A stretch of DNA of 5,020 nucleotides, taken from the NCBI GenBank assembly GCA_030430345.1, contig JAUIFT010000283.1, positions 1 through 5,020 of the forward strand, read 5' to 3'. Below are positions 1-4,874 of this stretch, piece after piece. Each line of letters begins with the position of its first letter. Within the stretch, counting starts at the first letter, position 1. The position numbers and the translations under genes are program-made. The notes beneath the pieces are model-generated. The model saw only the letters and a list, made by a program, of their open reading frames with translations. It had not been told where the DNA came from and made no database searches. This DNA is from Calditrichia bacterium (GTDB taxonomy: Bacteria; Calditrichota; Calditrichia; RBG-13-44-9; J042).

Positions 1-164
1 ATCTGCCGTCCCAACTCATCATCCCCTACCCTGCTGATCATGATCACTTCATTTCCTAAACTGTACAGATGGCAAGCAACATTGAAAGGTGCGCCACCAA
101 GGAAGAGCCCTCCTGGCAGTGAATCCCACAAAACCTCTCCGGTTGACAATATCTTCAAAGACAT
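1..164 (-). CDS. PfkB-family carbohydrate kinase (fructokinase/ribokinase type), N-terminal part
   Basis: The minus strand encodes 54 residues from the ATG at 164-162 before the gene leaves the window. The protein begins MSLKILSTGEVLWDSLPGG and continues with a GGAPFNVA motif (about residues 23-30) and an ISRVGDDELG motif (about residues 43-52). These are the N-terminal signature of the PfkB/ribokinase fold: the first strand with its GE, the GGAP-x-N sugar-binding loop, and the G-x-D-x-x-G segment. Family members are usually about 290-320 residues and phosphorylate a sugar or nucleoside with ATP in the cytoplasm. The GEVLWD plus GGAPFN form is most like fructokinases, but substrate cannot be settled from this fragment. 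The start is supported because an in-frame TAG lies five codons upstream; the ribosome site (GGGAAAAG) is weak. No clear promoter was seen between the tRNA terminator and this gene. A link to the nearby amylase in sugar use is only inferred. Confidence 0.9.
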   Translation of the reverse strand, partial: MSLKILSTGEVLWDSLPGGLFLGGAPFNVACHLYSLGNEVIMISRVGDDELGRQ

Positions 165-259
165 ACTTTTCCCGTACTATCTTGTTAATGTCGATATTTC
201 CTGAATTTAGGATAATGAAAGAAAGAGGAGTAGGCAACAATATTGCGATATTCTAAATG

Positions 260-290
260 TAAAAAGGCTTGCCATTTCTGACAAGCCTTC
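260..290 (-). terminator. Intrinsic terminator downstream of tRNA-Ser
   Basis: Read on the minus strand, an 8-bp perfect stem (AAGGCTTG at 289-282 with CAAGCCTT at 271-264) encloses a 10-base loop. It runs directly into a T tract (TTTTT at 265-261, partly within the stem), followed by ACATTT. It begins about seven bases after the tRNA 3' end, as expected for a single-gene tRNA transcript. It also separates the tRNA from the sugar kinase, which therefore probably has its own start of transcription somewhere in 165-260. Confidence 0.85.
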
Positions 291-296
291 AAGTCG

Positions 297-385
297 CGGA
301 GAGGGTGGGATTCGAACCCACGATGAGCTTTTGACCCATACTCCCTTAGCAGGGGAGCGCCTTCAGCCGACTCGGCCACCTCTCC
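297..385 (-). tRNA. tRNA-Ser (anticodon GCT)
   Basis: The minus strand folds as a class II tRNA of 89 bases. The acceptor stem is GGAGAGG (385-379) with CCTCTCC (304-298), and the discriminator G is at 297. The anticodon arm is CTCCC / GGGAG with loop CTGCTAA, giving anticodon GCT at 350-348, which reads AGC and AGU serine codons. A long variable arm lies between the anticodon arm and the T arm (GGGTTCGAATCCC), as is normal for serine tRNAs. The bases after the discriminator are CGA, so the CCA end is not encoded and must be added after transcription. The gene stands alone, with its own terminator and an upstream Bacteroidetes-like promoter, and is divergent from the amylase gene. Confidence 0.97.
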
Positions 386-412
386 GTTTTGCGAATAAGT
401 AAAAATGCACGG

Positions 413-443
413 CAAAGATAAAGGATTTACAATCCTGAATCAA
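413..443 (-). promoter_or_regulatory. Candidate Bacteroidetes-type promoter for tRNA-Ser
   Basis: On the minus strand, TATCTTTG (420-413) is an exact match to the Bacteroidetes -7 consensus TAnnTTTG. A TTG (443-441) sits 20 bases upstream, about where the -33 TTG element is expected. Transcription would begin a few bases after the -7 box, leaving a leader of roughly 20 bases before the tRNA 5' end at 385. The match is short, but its position relative to a stable-RNA gene makes chance less likely. Confidence 0.55.
422..436. repeat. 15-bp dyad inside the tRNA promoter spacer
   Basis: AGGATT (422-427) and AATCCT (431-436) form a perfect 6-bp inverted repeat with a 3-base centre. It lies between the -33 and -7 elements proposed for the tRNA promoter, where a bound protein could interfere with transcription. 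It is short and AT-rich, so it may be chance. Confidence 0.3.
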
Positions 444-464
444 GGAAATTTTTCAAGAAATTCC
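444..464. repeat. 21-bp imperfect palindrome between divergent tRNA and amylase genes
   Basis: The outer arms GGAA (444-447) and TTCC (461-464) are complementary. After one mismatch (A448/A460) the symmetry continues with TT (449-450) and AA (458-459), centred on 454. It lies immediately upstream of the proposed -35 of the amylase and the -33 of the tRNA promoter, a position suited to an operator controlling either gene. No regulator is encoded in the window and no second copy was seen, so an operator role is only a possibility. Confidence 0.3.
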
Positions 465-465
465 A

Positions 466-494
466 TTGGATAAAAAACTCTCTGATCGTATCAT
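466..494 (+). promoter_or_regulatory. Weak candidate sigma-70-like promoter for the amylase
   Basis: TTGGAT (466-471) and TATCAT (489-494) are spaced by 17 bases. The -10 matches TATAAT at five of six positions, but the -35 matches TTGACA only in its TTG. Transcription would start near 501 and give a leader of about 40 bases. No exact Bacteroidetes-type -7 box was found on this strand: TTTG at 500-503 is present but the preceding TA is misplaced by two bases. Confidence 0.3.
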
Positions 495-530
495 AATTCT
501 TTGATTTTTCCACAAATAAAATCTATAACT

Positions 531-535
531 GGTGA
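531..535 (+). promoter_or_regulatory. Ribosome binding site choosing the amylase ATG
   Basis: GGTGA, complementary to the 3' end of 16S rRNA, ends five bases before the ATG at 541. A GTG at 532 is in frame and would add three residues. It overlaps this GGTGA and has no purine-rich element of its own upstream (the preceding bases are AAAATCTATAACTG). The ATG at 541 is therefore preferred. Confidence 0.65.
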
Positions 536-540
536 AGGTA

Positions 541-3300
541 ATGGAAAGCAGAAAATTCATATTTCTAATTATTTTTTCAGCAATGACTTTCTCAATGACC
601 TTGGTTGCAAATCCCTGGAATGGCAAGGTTATATTGCAAGGGTATTGGTGGGATTACTGGAATAACAATTACCAAAATAACTGGGCAACTTATTTGGCAG
701 AACTAGCACCGCGTCTTAGTGCTGCCGGTATTGATGCTGTCTGGATACCAGTCACCGTAAAAAATGACGGGGGCACGAACTCTACCGGTTTTGTTCCTTT
801 CGACCATTATGATCTGGGCGACAAATATCAAAAAGGCACGACCACGACCCGCTTTGGTACCAAAGATGAATTTTTAAGATTGGTAGGTATTCTTCATGCG
901 AATGGTATTGATGTCATTCAGGATGTGGTTTACAATCATACTTTTGGGGCGGAGCTAACCGACCCAGCCGCCCCGGCAAATCAGTGGAAGAATTTTCGAT
1001 ACGTCAGTTATGATACGCCGGTCGATACACCTTATTGCAATCGCAACGGCCGCTTTCCGAAAAACTGGCAGAATTTTCACCCAAACACCCCTCACGACTG
1101 GCCGGGCGGTGTCTGTGACGACTGGACTTGCGATTTCTGGGGACCGGATATGTGTTATTACCAGGATGCTTATGGGCAGAGCAGCAATTGCAGCGGCTTC
1201 GATCCGGTGCAATCCCAGGATTACATCCTCAATGAAATGCGCAAATGGTCGGTCTGGTTTCGGAAACAAACCGGCATCGATGGCTACCGGGTAGATGCGG
1301 CCAAGCATTTCCCCGGCTGGGCATTGGGCGATATAATGAACAACCTCGCTTACAATGCCGGCTTTTCCTCCGGCGGTTCGGAAATGATCGCTTTTGGTGA
1401 GTATATCGGGGGCATCAGCGACACCGATAATTGGGTCGATGCCGTCAATACCGCTGCCGGGAATGATGTCATGGGCTCATTCGATTTTTCCCTGCGGGGC
1501 GCGCTATACGGCATTATTAGCAGCTCCGGTGGTTATAATCTGGACAATTTTCCTGACGCGCAGCAAAATCGGCGCAGCAGAACGATCCCATTTGTGAATA
1601 ACCACGATACTTTTCGTCCGCAATTAAATGCCAGTGGCAATTACATCGGCTGGAATACCGGCGATGAGTTAGCCCCGCACATCGAACCATTTGACGGCCG
1701 GGTACAGGCCGCCTATGCGCTGGCAATGGCGGTGGATGGTTCACCCTGCCTTTGGTTCGAAGATCTTTTCAATATCGGTTCTACCGGCAAACGCTGGATA
1801 CATGAACCGACATCCAGCGTAGATTTACCGAATTTTGACTGGGCAATCAACCTTACCTGGTGCCATCAAAAATTGAACTTTAAGGACGGGGCTTACCGGG
1901 TGAAAACGGACGAGGGTAGTGTCCAGTTCTGGGATAGTGGTTTCGTGACCGATCCGAATGGCAATGAGGACATTATCGTTATTGAACGAAGCGCGAAAGC
2001 AATTATTGGTGTGAACGATCAATGGACGGAATGGAAAGGTGCGACAATCACCACCGAGTTTTCCCCGGGAACGGTATTAAAAGATTACAGCGGTGCAAAT
2101 GCCGGAACCATTACAGTGCCGTTCGATCAGCGGATAACGATTTGGGTGCCTCCCTGCGATGGCAGCAATACCCGGCGCGGTTACACCGTTTGGGGACCGG
2201 ATGGTATCAGCGGAGGCTTCACCCCGACGCCGCGCAGCACCACCCAGGAATGGGAAATGGCTAACGACCTTGGTGACAAGCATCCGCAATCTTTACAACA
2301 AGGCGGTGCGCTGCCGGACAGCAGCACGGATTTACGAACGGTTGGACGGATCTGGTCTGCCAGCGGATCAACCGTTACCGTGGAAGTTTTCCCGGAAGTG
2401 GATACAACCTTTTATACCGTCGAGCTACATTCCCATACCGGCAACTTTCTCGCCTGGAAAACCGACAGCGCTGCTACCAGCATGACCTATACACCACAAT
2501 CGGAAAACTGGCTGGAAATCAAAGTGCGAAATGCAGATACCACATCAGCCGGTCAAAAGGTCTATGTGAAAGTTACTTATACCGGTCCCCAGACATTGAA
2601 TCTCTCTGACGCAGCATTATCACAATCTATCAAAGTAAATGCAAAAGTATTTCTGCAGGGCGCATTTGATACTGGTACCGGCATGATGAGCACGACCCTG
2701 AATGATCTTGCGTTGTTACCGAACGCTCAGCCTTTCAACTCCGCACCGTGGAATTATAACGGTACGGAATCCGTCTCATCAATGCCGGCAGACATTGTTG
2801 ATTGGGTACTGCTGGAGCTACGCACCGCAAACAGTGCTGAAGGTCTCTTCGCGCGCCGGGCAGCATTACTTCACAAGGATGGCAGCATTGTCGATGTAGA
2901 CGGCAGTAGTGCAGTCAATTTCGATCAGCCGATTGGCAGCTATTATCTTGTAGTTCGCCATCGCAACCATCTGGCGATTACTTCCCCCAATGCTGTTTTC
3001 ACGGACAATAGCGGCACGCTCTACGACTTTACGACGGCGCAAACGCAAGCCTATGGCACAACTCCGATGCAGGAATTGGCTGCTAATACATTTGGAATGC
3101 GCGCCGGTGATGGCAATAATGACGGTGGGGTGGATGCCCTGGATAAAAATATTTCCTGGCGACCGGAAAATGGACAAGCCTGGGGATATAACAAACATGC
3201 GGATTTTAATTTGGACGGCGGTATCGATGCCCTGGACATCAATCTTTACTGGCGGCTGATGAACGGCTCTGCTTCGCAGGTTCCGGAAGCATCGCCTTGA
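541..3300 (+). CDS. Secreted GH13 alpha-amylase with C-terminal modules and dockerin-like repeats
   Basis: The 919-residue protein should hydrolyse internal alpha-1,4 bonds of starch or glycogen outside the cytoplasm. Residues 1-23 are a signal peptide (basic ESRK, a hydrophobic core, then LVA|NPW) without a lipobox. The GH13 barrel spans about 27-430. Region I is DVVYNH (128-133) and region II is GYRVDAAKH (248-256, nucleophile D252). Region III is FGEYIGG with acid/base E287, and region IV is FVNNHD (351-356, transition-state D356), so the triad is complete. Five cysteines fall in the domain B region (166-217). Domain C follows to about 540. A beta-rich segment (562-682) and a separate module (about 702-815) come next. 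A pair of D-x-N-x-D-G calcium loops at 857-868 and 888-899 ends the protein with a short polar tail. Typical single-domain alpha-amylases are 450-550 residues, so about 380 residues are accessory. No T9SS-type sorting domain is evident after the loops. GH13 subfamily was not assigned. It stands alone as a transcription unit. Confidence 0.95.
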   Translation: MESRKFIFLIIFSAMTFSMTLVANPWNGKVILQGYWWDYWNNNYQNNWATYLAELAPRLSAAGIDAVWIPVTVKNDGGTNSTGFVPFDHYDLGDKYQKGTTTTRFGTKDEFLRLVGILHANGIDVIQDVVYNHTFGAELTDPAAPANQWKNFRYVSYDTPVDTPYCNRNGRFPKNWQNFHPNTPHDWPGGVCDDWTCDFWGPDMCYYQDAYGQSSNCSGFDPVQSQDYILNEMRKWSVWFRKQTGIDGYRVDAAKHFPGWALGDIMNNLAYNAGFSSGGSEMIAFGEYIGGISDTDNWVDAVNTAAGNDVMGSFDFSLRGALYGIISSSGGYNLDNFPDAQQNRRSRTIPFVNNHDTFRPQLNASGNYIGWNTGDELAPHIEPFDGRVQAAYALAMAVDGSPCLWFEDLFNIGSTGKRWIHEPTSSVDLPNFDWAINLTWCHQKLNFKDGAYRVKTDEGSVQFWDSGFVTDPNGNEDIIVIERSAKAIIGVNDQWTEWKGATITTEFSPGTVLKDYSGANAGTITVPFDQRITIWVPPCDGSNTRRGYTVWGPDGISGGFTPTPRSTTQEWEMANDLGDKHPQSLQQGGALPDSSTDLRTVGRIWSASGSTVTVEVFPEVDTTFYTVELHSHTGNFLAWKTDSAATSMTYTPQSENWLEIKVRNADTTSAGQKVYVKVTYTGPQTLNLSDAALSQSIKVNAKVFLQGAFDTGTGMMSTTLNDLALLPNAQPFNSAPWNYNGTESVSSMPADIVDWVLLELRTANSAEGLFARRAALLHKDGSIVDVDGSSAVNFDQPIGSYYLVVRHRNHLAITSPNAVFTDNSGTLYDFTTAQTQAYGTTPMQELAANTFGMRAGDGNNDGGVDALDKNISWRPENGQAWGYNKHADFNLDGGIDALDINLYWRLMNGSASQVPEASP

Positions 3301-3327
3301 TTTTCCTCAGTGAACCAGATCTAAACA

Positions 3328-3370
3328 AAATGAGCTTGCGCTGAAAAAATTCCGTGACGCAAGCTCATTT
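3328..3370. terminator. Bidirectional intrinsic terminator between convergent genes
   Basis: A perfect 13-bp stem (AAATGAGCTTGCG at 3328-3340 with CGCAAGCTCATTT at 3358-3370) encloses a 17-base loop. On the plus strand the stem is followed by AAATTT, and on the minus strand by a TTTTG-TTT run. It begins 27 bases after the amylase stop and ends 32 bases before the stop of the convergent membrane-protein gene, so it can serve both. The T tracts are interrupted and the loop is long, so efficiency in each direction is uncertain. Confidence 0.75.
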
Positions 3371-3402
3371 AAATTTGAAATCATTTCAATCTCGAACAAT
3401 CT

Positions 3403-3792
3403 TTATTTTGCCCACCAGTCTAACAGTTGAAAGTTGCCCGACGCCTCCCGGGATTGCCCTGGCTGCGTTAGTGCAGGATCCGGCTCCAATGAACGCACAT
3501 TATCATTTCCATTATTGACATGCTCGCTTGTTTTCGAGAAAATCCGCGAAATTAGCTCCGGGGCAGCATACCCATAGGCCAATGCCTGCTTTACCTCCGT
3601 TGCTTCTGCAAGCCATGCTGCCAGGCCTCCAATAACAACCAGCAATACCAGACCCAACCAAAAATTTGCATATCTCAGGTATTCCGGCAATTTCGCTTCA
3701 TGTCTCCCCTTGACTATTCGTAGCATGTCCGGAATTAAGCCCCCCAGGCAACCGATCAAAATAATAATACCGTTATTACTTATTTCAGCCAT
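3403..3792 (-). CDS. Small two-helix membrane protein, function unknown
   Basis: I do not recognise the family with confidence. The 129-residue product starts at ATG 3792-3790 behind a strong ribosome site (GGAGG, six bases before the start). Residues 8-24 form a hydrophobic helix with glycines and end in IPDMLRIVKGR. A basic/polar linker (KGRHEAKLPEYLRY, 28-41) leads to a second helix (about 44-62, FWLGLVLLVVIGGLAAWL). An amphipathic segment follows (ALAYGYAAPELISRIF, about 70-85). The last 40 residues are polar and probably disordered. There is no signal-peptide cleavage motif, so both helices should remain in the inner membrane as a hairpin. The size and topology recall holins, but no lysis or phage gene is near, so that is not claimed. 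It lies 97 bases downstream of the Nudix gene on the same strand, without an obvious terminator between, and could be co-transcribed. Confidence 0.78.
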   Translation of the reverse strand: MAEISNNGIIILIGCLGGLIPDMLRIVKGRHEAKLPEYLRYANFWLGLVLLVVIGGLAAWLAEATEVKQALAYGYAAPELISRIFSKTSEHVNNGNDNVRSLEPDPALTQPGQSREASGNFQLLDWWAK

Positions 3793-3892
3793 AAGAATCC
3801 TCCGGGAATTGGATAATAAGAAGATGTCATGTTAGGTATGTTTCGTTATTTAAACAGCGTCCGGTGAATCTATGCAACTTTCAGGAAATCTC

Positions 3893-4552
3893 CTAAGTAT
3901 TATTCTGGATCCCCTGTATTAAAGAGTCGCGGATATTCGCATTTTTCTCTAGTGAGCTTACCAGATCTCGCTGGGCAGGATTGTATTCGAACACTTGCTC
4001 AACAAAGCGATTCAGAATGTGGCCAGTCACTCCCCAGATGCTCCGGTTTTGGAAGTAATAGTAATATAAAGGGTATTTAATGCCATTCCACTCACGTTCT
4101 TTCATCTCAAAGGCATGATCGCCGAGAAACAACGACAAAGGCACTTCCAGCAATTCGGCGACTTCATCTGTATTAATATCCACCGGATATGGATAAGGAA
4201 TCGTCGCAACAAAGGGCGTTACCTGAAAACTGGAGATTGTCGGGAAATCGTCTAAACGGTCGATAATATTGACGAGATTGACCGGAATTCCAACTTCCTC
4301 TTCGGTTTCCCGCAAGGCGGTTTCCTGGAGGGAATTATCCCCGGGTTCGCGTGCGCCTCCCGGGCAGGAAATTTGTCCTTTATGATGTCCAACAGTATCA
4401 GTGCGAACCGTTAGCAAAATATGTGCTTCGTCGTTTTTTTCAAAAATCGGGATGATAATCGCAGCAGGGCGAAAGTTTTTTATGCGTAATTTCTGGGGGG
4501 TACGCGAGGATAGTTTATCCGTAATTCGGTCTATTGCATGTTGATATTTCAT
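3893..4552 (-). CDS. Nudix hydrolase, CoA-pyrophosphatase type (NudL/YeaB, NUDT7/8-like)
   Basis: The 219-residue cytoplasmic protein carries LLTVRT (46-51) followed by HHKGQISCPGG (56-66). This is the signature that precedes the Nudix box in the UPF0035 group of CoA diphosphatases. The box itself (65-89) contains GGAREPGD and ends in RETEEEVGI, supplying the metal-binding glutamates 82-86. Downstream, VTPFVATIP (111-119), EVAELLEVPLS (130-140) and SIWGVTGHIL (171-180) also match the layout of that group. Such enzymes split CoA or acyl-CoA into phosphopantetheine and 3',5'-ADP using Mg or Mn; the exact substrate here is inferred. A cysteine stands before PGG where a phenylalanine is usual. 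Length is normal (about 190-230). The ATG at 4552-4550 is preceded by AGGAAAGG with a three-base gap. The small membrane-protein gene follows on the same strand. Confidence 0.93.
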   Translation of the reverse strand: MKYQHAIDRITDKLSSRTPQKLRIKNFRPAAIIIPIFEKNDEAHILLTVRTDTVGHHKGQISCPGGAREPGDNSLQETALRETEEEVGIPVNLVNIIDRLDDFPTISSFQVTPFVATIPYPYPVDINTDEVAELLEVPLSLFLGDHAFEMKEREWNGIKYPLYYYYFQNRSIWGVTGHILNRFVEQVFEYNPAQRDLVSSLEKNANIRDSLIQGIQNNT

Positions 4553-4580
4553 TTACCTTTCCTGTGTTTAATAGGTTTCT

Positions 4581-4609
4581 ATTTTCGGGAAAATTTCCGG
4601 AGAATTCAA
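4581..4609 (-). promoter_or_regulatory. Candidate sigma-70-like promoter of the Nudix gene, with overlapping dyads
   Basis: On the minus strand TTGAAT (4609-4604) and GAAAAT (4586-4581) are 17 bases apart; each matches the -35 or -10 consensus at four of six positions. Transcription would start near 4574, giving a leader of about 22 bases that contains the AGGAAAGG ribosome site. Two short inverted repeats overlap the box and spacer: ATTTTC/GAAAAT (4581-4586 with 4589-4594) and GGAAA/TTTCC (4588-4592 with 4594-4598). They could be an operator, or simply AT-rich chance symmetry. Confidence 0.35.
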
Positions 4610-4646
4610 CCGTCATTTAAAAATGTATCGATTCCAATCCAGAAAA

Positions 4647-4662
4647 CAAGGGTTCCTCCTTG
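4647..4662. repeat. 16-bp dyad, possible activator site
   Basis: CAAGG (4647-4651) and CCTTG (4658-4662) form a perfect 5-bp inverted repeat with a 6-base centre. It lies about 170 bases upstream of the sigma-54-like element, a distance typical of enhancer sites for NtrC-family activators. Only one copy is seen, so the role is speculative. Confidence 0.25.
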
Positions 4663-4831
4663 GTAAATAACGGCGATTATCTCCAGATTTCCTAACCGTC
4701 GTACAAATCCGACAGATTCTTAAAATAATTGTTGGTTAAATGAGACACTTTTTTTTCTGCAGAACCAAACAAACTCTACAACCTCATATTTAACAGCATC
4801 TTAGAATCTACAGAAAACTCTATTTTTTATT

Positions 4832-4846
4832 CGGCACGCTCTTTGT
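4832..4846 (+). promoter_or_regulatory. Candidate sigma-54 (-24/-12) promoter of the response regulator
   Basis: CGGCACGCTCTTTGT resembles the sigma-54 consensus TGGCAC-N5-TTGC. The GG (4833-4834) is followed by exactly ten bases and then GT (4845-4846) where GC is usual. Two positions differ from consensus: C for T at the first base and T for C in the -12 box. A start near 4858 would put the ribosome site almost at the 5' end of the transcript, which is tight. A competing sigma-70-like -10, TATAAG at 4848-4853, overlaps the same region but lacks a good -35. Confidence 0.4.
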
Positions 4847-4874
4847 CTATAAGAATTACGGGAGAAAAGCGCCA

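Larger units (their letters stand above)
4553..4874. other. 322-base intergenic region between divergent Nudix and response-regulator genes
   Basis: I see no convincing coding region here. The stretch holds candidate promoter elements at both ends, overlapping inverted repeats at 4581-4598, a 16-bp dyad at 4647-4662, and a run of eight T at 4749-4756 with no stem before it. It also holds an 8-bp direct repeat AAACTCTA at 4771-4778 and 4815-4822 (44 bases apart). The part from 4740 to 4830 is strongly AT-rich, as is common upstream of activator-dependent promoters. It is long for a region with only two promoters, which leaves room for regulator sites. Confidence 0.6.

Noticed and set aside
49..240. 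63-residue open frame on the minus strand
   Set aside because: It is a different frame over the start of the PfkB-family kinase, whose GGAPFN and GDDELG motifs are in the frame starting at 164.
185..415. 76-residue open frame on the minus strand
   Set aside because: It runs straight through the tRNA-Ser gene and its terminator, so it is not a protein gene.
532..540. GTG at 532 as the start of the amylase
   Set aside because: It has no ribosome site upstream and overlaps the GGTGA element that serves the ATG at 541. The signal peptide is complete from the ATG.
955..1308. 117-residue minus-strand open frame inside the amylase
   Set aside because: It lies wholly over the catalytic domain, where the plus-strand frame has GH13 motifs; the reverse frame shows no recognisable domain.
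2159..2485. 108-residue plus-strand open frame inside the amylase
   Set aside because: It is arginine- and proline-rich in the manner of a shifted frame, with no domain signature, and overlaps a continuous real gene. There is no sign of a frameshift.
2866..3198. 110-residue minus-strand open frame opposite the amylase tail
   Set aside because: It is antisense to the module and dockerin-like repeats and has no supporting motif or separate promoter.
3403..3792. Holin or toxin identity for the 129-residue membrane protein
   Set aside because: Only size and topology fit; there is no endolysin, antitoxin or phage gene nearby and no recognised family signature.
4741..4757. Run of eight T as a terminator
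   Set aside because: No stable stem precedes it on the plus strand, and no plus-strand gene ends upstream of it.
4771..4822. 8-bp direct repeat AAACTCTA, two copies 44 bases apart, as an enhancer pair
   Set aside because: Two short copies in an AT-rich stretch are easily expected by chance; noted in the intergenic entry but not called as a site.
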